Below are positions 1 to 11,745 of a stretch of DNA of 64,000 nt, one piece after another (position 1 is the first letter of the stretch; each line of letters opens with the position of its first letter). The translations under genes were made by a program, and so were the position numbers. The stretch comes from Bimuria novae-zelandiae CBS 107.79 (taxonomy: Eukaryota; Ascomycota; Dothideomycetes; Pleosporales; Didymosphaeriaceae), in the NCBI GenBank assembly GCA_010015655.1, contig ML976656.1, forward strand, positions 576,165-640,164, read 5' to 3'. Under the pieces are notes generated by a model. That model saw only the letters and a program-made list of their open reading frames with translations. It ran no database searches and was not told where the DNA came from.

Positions 1-61
1 TAACGAGATAATCTATTACTATCTTAACGATAACTAAATAGCGTTTTTAACTTATCTTTAT

Positions 62-503
62 CTACTACTAGTAAGCTGGTAAATGGGTTAGGGTCGCAAG
101 GGCTATAGTGCAGAACACTAAAATTTCAAAACTTAAACTCTATATAACTTTTTAAATAAGGGAGCTATACATATGCAATTTTAATATAAGGTGTATATAT
201 ATATATTAATACTAATATATTTAATTTTTAAATAATTATATGGTATATTAAGTCATGCATCCTATAAAAAAACTAATATTTTACTAAAAGGATAATTACA
301 CTCTAAAATACATATAAAATATTGGCTTTTTTTGTTATATAACTTATATATAAATATATACACCTCGTAATAAGTTTGCATAAGTATAGCATTTGTATTT
401 AGAAAATTATAGAGAGTTTAAGTTTTAAAATTTTAGTATTCTGCTTAGTTAGACCCAACTGTGGCCCTTGCGACCGAACCTATTTACTAGCCTACTAGTC
501 GTA
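62..503. repeat. Foldback MITE with long terminal inverted repeats
   Basis: The arms at about 62-155 and 411-503 are imperfect inverted copies: GGGTCGCAAGGGC on the left faces GCCCTTGCGACC on the right, and AACACTAAAATTTCAAAACTT faces AAGTTTTAAAATTTTAGTATT. Weaker inverted similarity runs inward (CTATACATATGCAA near 165 against TTTGCATAAGTATAG near 375), so the whole unit can fold into one hairpin. No coding capacity. Differences between the arms are mostly C/T and G/A, as RIP would leave. Family and target duplication are not resolved. Confidence 0.75.
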
Positions 504-1266
504 TTATATTCTTTATATAAAAAACGACTTTTAGCTAACTAGATTCTTATTTAAGTAACTTAACTTAGCTTTATATTATTAGATAGATATAGGTTTATAA
601 CCTTTTAAGATTTTTAACTTATACTATACGTATTAACTAACGCGTGCACCCTCTAGCTTTTAGGTAATATACTAGAGTTTATACTAGTCTATATAAAATG
701 CCTTATCTAGGTTACTACTAAGATACTTATATGAGGAATTAATAATAATAAGAATTATGAAGAGCTAGCTAACGTATTAGTTTTTTACACTATAAAGGTA
801 CAAAATAGTAACGGTATTAATAGTAAAAATTATTAAGATCCCTAAGATATGCGCGTACTTTATAAAGTAATTTAAAATATACGTATTTTAAAAAAAACTG
901 CGCTAATAATTATATAATAAGATATAGTAATAGTAAAAAAATGCACTACTTAATTTACTCTATATAGGCTTATTTAAAGTCTAATTAGCTAGCCCTGCAG
1001 GATCTGCCATATTCGGTAGATTTAGCCTCCCTAATGCTTAACTTATGCCTCCTTGCTATTTAGGATAGTATAGACAGTAATACAGCGTTAAATCTAGTAC
1101 GGTACGGTGCCTCGTACGGTGGGCACCTCGCTACGGTACGTACGGCCCAATTCACCCTACTCAGCCGTACAGTACTGACCGTATTGCTTACCGTTGGAAG
1201 CGCTGGCTCTACCATGGTTTAGAAGATGCGGAAGTCTAATATTTTATTTTTCAAGACCCATAGTGA
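504..1266. other. AT-rich RIP-mutated spacer ending in a GC-rich TACGGT-repeat boundary
   Basis: No reading frame recognised. Composition is the CA/TG-poor, TA-rich type. At about 1098-1150 a GC-richer patch repeats TACGG/GTACGGT in both orientations, as at the end of a decayed transposon, immediately before the sequence returns to normal composition. Confidence 0.5.
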
Positions 1267-2566
1267 GTCGTTTCTACGGGGAATAGAGTAGCGAATCTTC
1301 AAGTACAAAACATCTGCAAGCAAATGATTTTGTCTTCATCAAGATCCTCCACGCTCAATAACCGTTATGAACTCAACCTACTTTTTGCGGCGTCACCTGA
1401 CCCGGATCGTATCACAGAGATAACCTGAGCACCTTCGGTATTTCAGTTTCATTATAAGTACCACCCTTCACTATACCTTCCGCTGAAAGAGATTCTCAAT
1501 CCCCGTATCAGGGTTGGAGAGTTCCTCCGATTAAACACTACCGACGGAACCGTACAAGTCCGCATCGAAAAGCTATACGAACCCTTCACGTTATCCTGCG
1601 CGATGGAAGTCTCTTTCCCGCTGGCGCTCACCAACCGCCAATTATTCGAATGTTCCTTAGGCAGGCGGAAAGCTCGCAACGTCGTCAATCCTACCAGAGT
1701 GGTCTTGAAGCTCTTCGATTGGAGGTACGCGACAGATCTTCGCGAGGAGTACCAAGACCCACCGTGGACACCGGAGCGCGAAACGGCTTACCTTGAATGC
1801 GTCAATAGCGGACGAGCGAAAGGGCATCTTCATGCGCTTATTGAAGCAGGGGAGTATAGCCGTGGAGAAGCAATCTGACCTCATACTGAATTCCAAAACT
1901 CTGAAGAAGACGAAGAAGAGGAGGAAGAAGACATTGTACCAAATGAGGTTCATCTGTATGGCTGGTGTGCAAACATGTATCAAAGCGAAATCGCAGTCTA
2001 CAAACGAATGCGTGCCTATCAGGATAGCCAAATTCCACGTTTGATGAACTCGGTTAGCGTTCCCATGGATGCATTGCGCAGCAAGAGCAATGTCGACGAC
2101 GAGGTCACTGTGGATCAAATCAAAGCGGCCCTTGGATCATCAGAAGCCGAATTTGTCACCATCCGCGGTATACTGATCGAGTACATCGACAGCTTTATCC
2201 TCTCGGATATCAGCCCAATGAATGCACCGAAAGGTTACTGGCAATTTATCGTGGATAAGGCCATTGAGAATGTGCACCTCATGTCCGACAATTTCGTCCT
2301 CAACAAGGACGTCTCGCATCGAAACGTCATTGTGCGTCCTGATGCTGACCCTGCAAAACTTTAGACTTACCGCGTTGTTACGATTGATTTCGCATTGTGT
2401 CACTGCGATACCCAGACGAGTCCGAGTTTAACTGGGACGTGTTGAAGAATCGCCAAGACGAAGAAGGTGCACTTGGATACATCATGCAAAATCGGTTGGA
2501 AGACAGTATGGTTTCAGGATCAATTACGAGCCGGGAATAAGGTTCTATGATTTCCCAGAGAAAGAG
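1267..2566 (+). pseudogene. Protein-kinase-like fungal gene, 5' part (dead)
   Basis: One frame reads through about 1.1 kb apart from stops at 1426 (TGA), 1876 (TGA) and 2362 (TAG), followed by frameshifts near 2405 and 2513. The reading matches a family of fungal hypothetical proteins with a protein-kinase-like fold: EKLYEPFTLSCAMEVSFP, then VVLKLFDWRYATDLREEY, an acidic stretch, GILIEYIDSFILSDI, a degenerate catalytic-loop block (LSDNFVLNKDVSHRNVIV) and a DFG-like block (VVTIDFALC). Such proteins lack a standard kinase active site and their role is unknown. At least two stops can be explained by CGA or CAG changing by C-to-T. The true start is not resolved; the frame is open back to about 1267. 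The coding sequence is interrupted at 2566 by an LTR retrotransposon and resumes at 6918. Confidence 0.8.
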
Positions 2567-2701
2567 TGTTAAGTGCAAAGGAGTGTTGAGGCGATCTTTA
2601 TTTAATTAAGTAGCTACTCTATGGAGCTATATACTGTGTGGATCACGAGCATGGGCCGCACGAACGCGGGTGGCCCATGCTCCATGCCCTAAACCGTCAC
2701 A
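2567..2701 (-). repeat. LTR (left copy) of the 2567-6917 element
   Basis: It starts TGTTAAGTGCAAAGGAG and ends CCGTCACA. It pairs with 6783-6917 at equal length. This copy keeps TG/CA ends, while the right copy begins TATTAAGTATAAAGG, the G-to-A changes expected from RIP. Confidence 0.85.
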
Positions 2702-5700
2702 CACCCCCTTAGCTTTATGTTAGTTAAGAGGTGAAGCTAAAATCCTACTTAATTAGGTAGTTATATATATAAAATATATATTATTATTATTAACGGTGTC
2801 CTAGAGTCGCTACGCGATATTAATAAAATAAAGCTATTAAATAAACTCCAAATATTCAGCCTTTAAGAGGACTTTAGTAAGCCTTTTAGCGGATATCTTA
2901 TTTATGAAGACTTATTTAATAATAAGTTGCTAAGCCTTTACCTTTTATCGAATCTATATCTAATGGATATTAACGTGGTAAATTTTTATATATAGTTAAT
3001 TAAGATCCTTATTAATAATTTCTACTATTTATTAATTATTATAGTAGATCGTAGGCGTTACACCTAAGTTAAATAAAATATTATTAACAAAGTAAAGCTA
3101 CCTTACTATTTATAAGCTAATAAAAAAGATTAATAGTTGCTTTAATTTAATAATAAACTTAGTAACTATGGGCTAGACAGTCGCGTTTTAGTTAATAATT
3201 ATACTATAAGAAAAAAAGTACTAGTTTTATAAGTTTTAGTAATTTTTTCTTCTTATTCGCGTATATCGCGTCTAATACGCTAAAGAGTAAAGGATTATAA
3301 TAATCTTTATTATTAAAAATAACCTTTATAATAGTGTTATTATAAGAGCTTTTAATAGTATAAGATTAAGTTATAAGCAAGTATGGCTAGATACGGTATA
3401 TAACAATAATATATAAATACCTATATAAGTAAGATTACCTTAATACCTTTAGCCTGCATAGTTTAGTGCATTACTAAGATCTTATTTAAGTAGTGTTTAT
3501 CCAAAATCTCTTAATACTTGCGCTTAATAGCTTTTATAAACTTATTGCTATATAGATATATTTTTAGCTAACTAATATGCTTTAGGGTTGGTAGAAACTA
3601 GCTTTAATAGATTTAACAGATATTTACCTTTATAGCACTACTAATTATTAGTATAGTAAAAGTATATAAGTAATTAACAATATGTTAAGCTTTTAACAAA
3701 ATTATATAAGTTTATAGATTACCGAAATGTATTAGCTTTTAACGCGCTTTATATTAATCATGTTATTTTATAAGATATTTAGATTTTAATGCTATAGAGC
3801 ATTATTATTACGTTAGTTAAGTATATGGTCATTAATTTTGTTAGCTAATTAATTAGTAACCTCTTACTATAAGGGAATAAGATAAAAGTTATAAATATTA
3901 TAGCACCCTATAAGATAGTCTGCTATATAATTAAGAGGTGTTAATATTTTTATAACATTATGAAAACTTAATTAATATTAAGAGGTTAATTATATATTAG
4001 CATTATTCCCTACTCATAGCTATTTAGTTAATTATACTATAGGCGTTAGTATTGCTATCGTTATAAATATAACTTTATTATTGAAACGTTACTAACGTAT
4101 TATCATAAGTTTTTTAATAGATGCCTCGTTACCTTCGTACAATTCTAGGACTTTAAGTAACCTAAGAACTTCTTTAATTACTGAGTTATCTACATAACTA
4201 CCTTAGCCTTTATCAAAGGTAAATATATTAAATACTACGTCTTACGTGCGAATAACTCTTTCCTTATTAATAATTAAATTCAGAAGATATTAGTACCATT
4301 ATAGCCTATAAGATGGCTAATTAGGGCGCGCAAGGCTGTCTTCATATTTTATATTAAGTATTTATTAAGAACGTACGCACGATAACTAATTAGTTAGAAA
4401 TAGCTTATTATAGGCTTTTAACTTTAAATATCCTTATATAGTATACGCCAATTAAGGACTTTAAATAGTATTTAATTAAGTAGGTATATAGCTATCTTTA
4501 TTATAATCAGCTTATTAGTAATTTTAGCATCCCTATTTTACGCAGGAGTATTTAGAGCGCGTAACTTAAAGTGTATACCTAAATTAGTATAAAGTTACAT
4601 TATAAAGCAGATAAGACTACGCTTAGTATTAAGCTTAAATATAATTATATTACAGTTATACTAACGCTAAATACGTTGAATTATATTCTATAGCTAGTAG
4701 CCTAGGTAAGCCTTTAATTTTATTAAAAAGGTTTCTACTTCGTGCTAACGCAAGTGTTAATAGTAGTATAAGTACTTGACTTATTACTATTATTGTAGGA
4801 CTCTCCCTATTATCGTATTTTAGTAAAGTTAATTAAAATTCAATAAAGGGGTTAAATAGCGTCTTTTAGCATATAGTAAAAGATCCACTTTATTAACTTT
4901 AATTTAGTAAAGACTTAATACAAGTCTTAATTAGCTAGGCCTAATACTAATCCTCCTCTAATATTATTATTTAGGTAATTAATAATTCTATATCCTAAAT
5001 AGCCCTAAACTTTGTAAACTAGCGTTAGAGAGATTTCTTAAATCTTTTTTAGTACTTCTAATACACAGTTCAAGTAGCTATTATATATAATAATAACTTT
5101 ATTAAATAACAAGATATATCTACTTTAATGGGCTACTAGTCCTTATAGTACTTTAGGTAAGTAATAACGCTGTATTTGTTATATAGCGTATCTGAACCTA
5201 AGTTAAAGTAAATACTATTATTGCGATAATGTCTAAGACTAATAACGCTAGTAATACAGCTAGGTACTAAAGTAATATAAGTAATTAAGGTTAGCGTAAT
5301 ACTATTTAGTATACTAACTATAAAAGTTATCTTACCCTAGGTTTTAATTTTATAGTAATACTTACCTACTTTAATAATTATACTAGTAATTTTAAAATAT
5401 TTTTGCTCCTAGCCTACCTAATTACTGATATTAATAATATAGGTGTTAGATCCTAGATTAAGGATGTATTAGTCTTAGAGACCTATAGTGTAATTATCAA
5501 TTATAGGAATAGTTAACTTATTTAATAAAAATATATTATAGTTATTAGCTAGAGCAGCTAAGATCTTGCTTACTATATTATATAAGCCTATTATAAAGGC
5601 TAAGCTCCTATCGCTTAGTAAACACCTATTATTAAGTAAGATAGCCTTAGTAGCTAGTGTTATCTTTAAAAAATACTTATTAGTCTTATTAATTACCCTT

Positions 5701-6782
5701 TATATACGCGCTAGTAGTCTAGATTTATTTTATAAAATTTAATTAATATACTAGCGCGTAGAAGAATCTTCCTAAAAGCTACTTAACTATAAGTAGAAGT
5801 CCTGAGTAAGGTAGTAATATAAACTATATTAGTGCTTATTACTATAGAGACATACGCTCTTTAGCGCTTAACTTATAGTAGTTTTATTACTACTTTACGT
5901 CTTTACTACTTAAAGGTTATCCGCCATACTAGTAAGCTTCTAGGAACTAGGTCGGACTTAGCAAACGCATATTATATAAGTAGTAATATAGTCTTCTAGC
6001 GTAACTTTTTACATATTATTATTCTTATACTTAATTAGCTTAATTAGCTTAAGTGTAGTATATTTAGAGTTAATACTTTTAATAACTATTAGAAAGTCTT
6101 TTTATACGCGCGTACTTTTAATATTTAATAAATGAATTTTAACGCACTTATTAATAACTTTATTTTATAATTATAGCGGGGTATATACGTACTTATAATG
6201 ATTAATTAAGTTATATTAGTAAACTACTATTAATATTATAAAGTACTTTTTAAGGGAGATAAGCCACGCGTATAGCGTATTCTTATTATATAATAAGGAA
6301 ATATAGTACTTAGTAATTATCTTACTAATATTTATGTTTTTGTTTTAAAGTGCTAACTTTTACTTAAGATAGTAAGTATATTACTTCTTATTTTAGTTAA
6401 ACGCAAATTAGTAGCGTTAAAATATAGCATTATTAAAGTTAACGTTAATATATATGATACTAAGTACTTTAATAACTTTATATTAGTGCGCTATAGTTAA
6501 TAAGCTCTATTAGTAGAGGTAGGTTAGCTATAGCGACGTTAGGGTTATAATACTGCTATAGATCGAGCTGCTACGCAGCGTCCTTATAAAGAAAGATCTA
6601 TGCCTGCTAGTCCTTAGACTTATTAAGGACTATAGTAATACGCGTTATTATGGGATTAGATTTTATTATTATTACAAAATTATATAGCTAGTATATAATT
6701 TATATATAGCAGGTATTGCAGGATTATTATAAATAATTATAAGTAAGTAGTAGCCTTAGCAAGTATAAACTAGGCTTATAAC

Positions 6783-6917
6783 TATTAAGTATAAAGGAGT
6801 GTTGAGGCAATTGTTGTTCAATTAAGTAGCTACTCTATACAGCTATATACTGTGTGGATCACGAGCACGGACTGCACGAACGCGAGTGGCCCATGCTCCA
6901 TGCCCTAAACCGTCACA
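6783..6917 (-). repeat. LTR (right copy) of the 2567-6917 element
   Basis: 135 bp, collinear with 2567-2701; differences are mainly C/T and G/A. Followed directly by the AAGAG duplication. Confidence 0.85.
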
Positions 6918-7042
6918 AAGAGGATCAAGGCTGTGATTTTTTTGATTTCGTTTGCGAAGGGGTGAAGTACATGGATGCAGGTACGATGGAGACCCCTGGC
7001 TGTAGACCGGACGCTAACACAGTTGTTATTAACGTCGAGCTT
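6918..7042 (+). pseudogene. Protein-kinase-like gene, 3' part beyond the LTR element
   Basis: When 2567-6922 (the element plus one AAGAG copy) is taken out, the frame that precedes the insertion (ending FYDFPEKE) runs without a stop or shift into DQGCDFFDFVCEGVKY, then MDAGTMETPG. This shows that the two blocks were one gene. The 3' end is cut by the pogo-like element that starts at 7045, so the original stop codon is not visible. Confidence 0.75.
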
Positions 7043-7044
7043 AA

Positions 7045-9148
7045 CCGTGTCTGTGCGCGCAACGACCGACTTCGCGCAACGTCCGACTTGGCAGTATATT
7101 AGCAATTGTAAACATAAAGCTCTATAGCTACGTAAAAAATATATTATTATAGGATTTTTTGTTAGAGTACTCTCTATATATATGCAATAATTTTATCTTA
7201 TATATACTATTTTAGCTAATTAATGGGTTGGCCGCGTGAGTTAATTATAATAGATTATATAGTTAGAGCAATATTAAATAACGCGCTAGCTATAGTAGCT
7301 ATAGTACGCTATATTAGCTTTTAACTTTTTATTATTAGCTTTAAAGTCTTTTCATTATCTTCTTAAAATAATTATAATATTTTTTAAGCGTTATAAGCTT
7401 TTTTTAGTATTATTTTGTAGTTACGCGTTTAGCCTTTTAAGTAGCTAGCTTACCTAGCTCCTTATTACGCACTAATTTAACTACCTATCTTTTTATTCGC
7501 CTTTTATTTTTATTTTTACTTTTCTTTAAGTAGCTTATTATTATATTAAAGTTACTTTTTATTAGCTTTTGCAAGCTCCTCTTAACGTTTAACGTTTTTA
7601 AATGTTTTATATCTTACTTCTGCCTCCTTCTGTGCACATAGTAACTAGAAAATAGTACCTCTATAGTACTCCTCGTGTTACTACAAAGAAAGTATACTCT
7701 CCTCTTTATAGAAAGCTTCTTTTTTTCCTTTAAGGCATCCTTTACGTCCTCTAATTTATAATAAATAAGCTTATTCTAAAGTATTAAGTGGTAGAGGATG
7801 CGAAGAACCTTTTTAACTTATAAAAGTATATATTCTTTATAGATTTACGTACTAGCGTTTTTACTTTAGGCTAGTTCCCCCTAAAGTAATTTAAAGCTAA
7901 CGTCTTAGATAACTAAAAGCTATTAAATGTTAGTATTCTAAATTTTGAATGTATTTTTTTATAATTAAGTAGTAATATGCTAGTAGGTTTAAATAAGCTA
8001 AAAACTAATACTTAAGTAAATATATTTTACTAGGTAACCTTAAATATTTAGATGAAGCCCTCGATTTTAATAAAAACTTATTTAAGTATTATATATTAGT
8101 AATTTATTATCTAAGGACTAAAGCTAATTATATCTAATAGCTAAAGCGTATAAGTTAAATATAAAGGAAAAATATGTAGTAGTATTTTATTATTATTATA
8201 AAACCTAATAAAATCTATTATAATATAGCTACTATAATTATTTATTATTAATAAACGCTCTCTCCTTCGAGTTTTAAATTTAGTGTAATAATTAAATAAT
8301 TACTTATGCTACGTAAGACTAATATTATTATTTATCTAGCCTATAGGTAAGGTTATAAAATAGACTTAATAAGTTTTTAAGTAAACATTGTTTACCTAGC
8401 TAGCCTGTACATCTCCTATCTTTATTAGATATATAATAGGTAATAATAATAATATACTATTATTAGCTCAAATTAACGCTATTACTATTACCAAGTTATA
8501 AAATGTATTTTAAAAAGCTAAATTAACGCGTTTATATTTGTATATGTTTTTACTAAAGAGTATTTTTAACCTGCTAATTACTTTAATTATAAAGCCTTTT
8601 TCATCTATATTATTCGTTTCTAATAGCTATATATTATATTTAGATACTTTATGTTATAAAAAGTTAAATTATACGCTATATTTAGTAACTAAATTAGCGT
8701 TATAGCGTATAGAGCCTTTTACTAGCGCCTATTAAGATATAAGCTTATTCTTATTATAGTTAATAAAGCGCGTAACCTAGCTTTTAGAGACGTTCTTAGT
8801 AACTAATTAGGACGTAAAATTTTATATTATAGATCTTATAGGTAGTAGGCGTCGCTTAGTAAGCTCTTTTATATACTTTATAAGCTTAGCTTCTTATTGT
8901 AGGCTAAGTGTACACTAGTTAGAGTTTTTAGTAACGTATAAGCGCTACACGCTTTAATATTAGCGTAATAAAATTATATAATTAACGCTATATAATTTTA
9001 CTACATTTAAATATTAAAAATTTTTGCCTAAAGCTAGGCTATTAATATATATAATTGCTTCGTTAATGGCTGGCATGGTGGTAGAGTTATGTAATGTGGA
9101 AGATATGTGCAAAATGGCTGGGGTCGGGCGTTGCGCGTACAGACACGG
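7045..9148 (-). mobile_element. Pogo/Fot-like DNA transposon (DDE_1), dead
   Basis: The ends are inverted repeats beginning CCGTGTCTGTGCGCGCAACG (left, 7045) and, reversed, CCGTGTCTGTACGCGCAACG (right, ending 9148). A TA follows on the right; the left flank is TTAA, so the TA duplication is imperfect. Minus-strand translation shows DDE_1 landmarks: KRRLLPIRSII near the N-terminal part, NIDEKGFIIKVISRLK (first catalytic Asp region) and LLIIDNYSSYIIIDFI (second), then a lysine-rich C-terminus near 7400-7650. Many TAG/TAA stops occur at Gln or Trp positions. Pogo-type transposases cut and paste at TA dinucleotides. Confidence 0.8.
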
Positions 9149-9981
9149 TACCGAGGTTCACCTCGAAGCGACCCCCCTGGCGAAGCGACCCACCTGAACA
9201 CTAAAACAGCTTCATAACTTAAAGCTATAGTGCCTCACATAATAGCTGTTATTATAAAAATTTTTTATAGTTATATCTAGACACTTTAATTAATATATAT
9301 AGTTAGTAATATTATATAAAAGGCGTAATATTATAGCTGTGTTATAATCTAAGCGCTAGTGCGCTTATAGTAGCACGCTAAAGCTCTTTTTTATAAAGTA
9401 GCTTTTATAGAAGCCTTAAGGCTGCGCTTTTTACCTTTTTATAAAGTTTTAAGAGCTTATTTAAGTCGTTTTATAGTCCTATAAGTAGCTACTTTGGAGG
9501 CCTATTTTGTAATGGGCTCTGGCCCTATATGTTGTCCTCGAGCTTCGCCCTTGGCATGGTAAGGCCGAACTTTGGTGGCCTTCGGCCTCACTAGATCAAT
9601 TTCAGATTAGCTTCGAAGGACTAGACATATAACTTCGAGCCTTACCGAATTCATTCGTATTACTTCTGGCATTATAAGTCTCTTGACTTAAAGTCCCTTA
9701 TATATTTAGTAGCCTCCTTAGCCTTCTTCTTCTCCTTTATTAGCTTAGCTATAACTCTTACCTAACGCTTTACTTTCTTTGCCCTTACCTTTGCCTGCCT
9801 TATCTACTTATAAAGCCTGTTTATCTTAGCTTTTTAGAGTTATACTTATTCCTCTTTACGCTTTTACAGCTACTAGTAATTAAAAGTCTCCTTTACCTTT
9901 TTTAAAGATTATCTATTATTTTAATTTTTAATTACTTAATATCATAGACTTTTAGTCTTCTTCTAGTTTAAGGTACTTAGG

Positions 9982-10407
9982 TGTTACGAATCAAGGACGG
10001 AGGGAAGGGAATAGGGGCTTAATAGGACTAACGATCGGGACGATCTTAACGAGCACGCTAAGGAGCTAGCCCCGCGGTTGCGTAACTACTTAGTTAATTA
10101 GTAGTACTAAGTAACTAAGCAATACACGTAACTGCTTAGTTAATTAGTGGTACTAAGCAACTAAGCAGGCTAGGGATATATACTAGATAGTTTCTTATGT
10201 TACGCTCTTTATAGTTAACTTATATATCTTCTGTACGAGTACGTTCTCTTATATAGACTAATAGTTATCTTATTTATTATAAGATTAGATTATATAGCTA
10301 CGCGCTAAGTTGTCGCATTAATTTATACTACTAAATAATTTATAAAGTGCCACTTCAGCCTTGTCGCCCTAATCCAGATCGGACCAAGGTATGAGCGTCT
10401 TATAACA
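9982..10407 (+). mobile_element. Solo LTR of Gypsy family A, TTAGG target duplication
   Basis: 426 bp, from TGTTACGAATCAAGG to CTTATAACA, the same length as the family-A LTRs at 25731 and 32218. TTAGG is duplicated at 9977-9981 and 10408-10412. It contains two copies of a near-palindromic ACTTAGTTAATTAGT motif (10080-10166). It formed by recombination between two LTRs after insertion into the pogo-like element. Confidence 0.9.
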
Positions 10408-11662
10408 TTAGGGCTTAAAACTTACTATTACTTAAGAGGGTTAAACTAGTATTAAATCTTTATAGTATAGCCTTAAAATTAAAAAGTAAAAAACCTATTG
10501 CCTTAAAGGCCTTTAGAATTATTATTTCCTTAAAGGAGGCCTGCTAGGCTTAGTAAAAAAGGAGAAGAATGTTTTTTTACTTATTAAGCTAAGGCTTTAG
10601 CTTTTCTTTATAAAAGCTAAGATTTTATTTAAGTAGGTTATTAACAAAGACTTAAATATAGCTATATTAAGCGGCTATAGCGTATAGATTAAATAAGGTG
10701 GATATATAGTAAGGAGAATCTTATTCTAATTATAGTACTTAATAAAAATTTATTATAAGGTAAGATCTGCAGCTATCTAAGAAAAGTAATTAATAGGAAG
10801 ATTAAGCCTTTACCGTTATACTATAATTAAATACCTATTTAAACTATATAAGGCAAATTTTATTATTTATCTAGCTAAAGGGTAATAAGGAGATTTAATC
10901 TTAATAAGTTTTATAATTAAGGGCGTATAACTACGAGTCCTGTATTAATTTTAAGGCTAACTAATAGATAAGAGCAGGCTTAAGGTAAGATTTATTAGTA
11001 TAAATATAGGCTAGTAGTATTATCTACTCTTATAAGCTATCCTAAATATTACTCCTCCTTTTTTTATCTTTATACAAGGCCCTGCTAAAGATCCTCTTTA
11101 AGTAACTTATAACACTAAGCATGCAACCTTTCTTATTTATATTATAAATACAACGCGTTTTAACGTAATATTAACTAATCTTCTTACGTAAAAGGTTAAA
11201 ACAGAAGCTATACTTCCTCCCTAAATTAGTCTTATAGTAACTATTATTAATACCTATTGTCTATTTTAAGAAAAGCCTATTAAGATATTACTAAATAAAG
11301 TAATTAACTTAGTTTAATCCAAGCTACCTCCTCGCGATTAATAAAGCAAAATTTCTAACCATAGCGTATATAGGTAGAAGGCCTTACTTTGTAAGTTTTT
11401 TAATATAGAGTGGAAGTTCTTACTTATATTATAAATAAAAAGCGTATTAATATTTATAGCAGGTAGCGCGCGTAGTTTAGACGCTTTAGTATCTTTATTT
11501 AAGTATTATATAGGTATAACTATATCGCTTATGATTTTTATAGCTAAATTTTTCTTTAAGTTTTAGTAATTTAATTACTACTATTATAGCCTTAATTAAG
11601 GTTATATTAGTGGAGTTATCGCGTGTTGAAGTTGAGGCCTTATCTTGGTGGGTGGGTCGTTT

Positions 11663-11672
11663 NNNNNNNNNN
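11663..11672. other. Assembly gap (10 N)
   Basis: Ten undetermined bases; the real gap size is unknown. It lies close to the right end of the pogo-like element. Confidence 0.99.
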
Positions 11673-11745
11673 GTAGTAGCGTATATAGTTTCTGCTTCTG
11701 TATTTCAATCGCCTTTGGAGCTTCGCAGGCTTCGTGAAGCCGCGC

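Larger units (their letters stand above)
2567..6917 (-). mobile_element. LTR retrotransposon with 135-bp LTRs, RIP-degraded, AAGAG target duplication
   Basis: Two 135-bp LTRs (2567-2701, 6783-6917) flank about 4.1 kb of AT-rich sequence. The 5-bp target duplication AAGAG is perfect at 2562-2566 and 6918-6922. A purine run (AAGGGGGTG on the minus strand) abuts the left LTR, so the element probably reads on the minus strand. The interior is so mutated that no polymerase domain could be named; short LTRs and small size would suit a Copia-type or non-autonomous element, but that is inference. It interrupts the protein-kinase-like gene. Confidence 0.85.
9151..11745 (-). mobile_element. Pogo-like DNA transposon interrupted by a solo LTR, dead
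   Basis: It lies directly against the preceding element, sharing the TA at 9149-9150. The left end carries the repeated motif CGAAGCGACCC; the right end near 11710-11745 (reversed: TTCACGAAGCCTGCGAAGC) resembles it, so the right boundary is probable rather than certain. On the minus strand, IYPPYLIYTL-PLNIAIFKSL (10450-10720) is the DDE_1 block that normally reads PPHSTHTLQPLDV, followed by KKTFFSFFTKPSRPP. A Lys/Arg-rich C-terminal region lies at 9660-9960. A solo LTR (9982-10407) splits it, and a 10-N assembly gap lies at 11663-11672. Confidence 0.7.

Noticed and set aside
85..95. GGGTTAGGG as telomeric repeat
   Set aside because: A single occurrence inside the MITE arm, not a TTAGGG array.
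1657..2118. 153-codon ORF on the minus strand
   Set aside because: Lies antisense to the kinase-like gene, whose plus-strand frame shows clear family motifs.
2567..2701. LTR start at 2584 (TGTTGAGG) with TSD AGGAG/AAGAG
   Set aside because: Homology between the two copies extends 17 bp further left, and the longer LTR gives a perfect AAGAG duplication.
6854..7102. 82-codon ORF starting in the right LTR
   Set aside because: Its start is inside the LTR and its end inside the pogo repeat; only the middle (6918-7042) is the displaced kinase-like gene.
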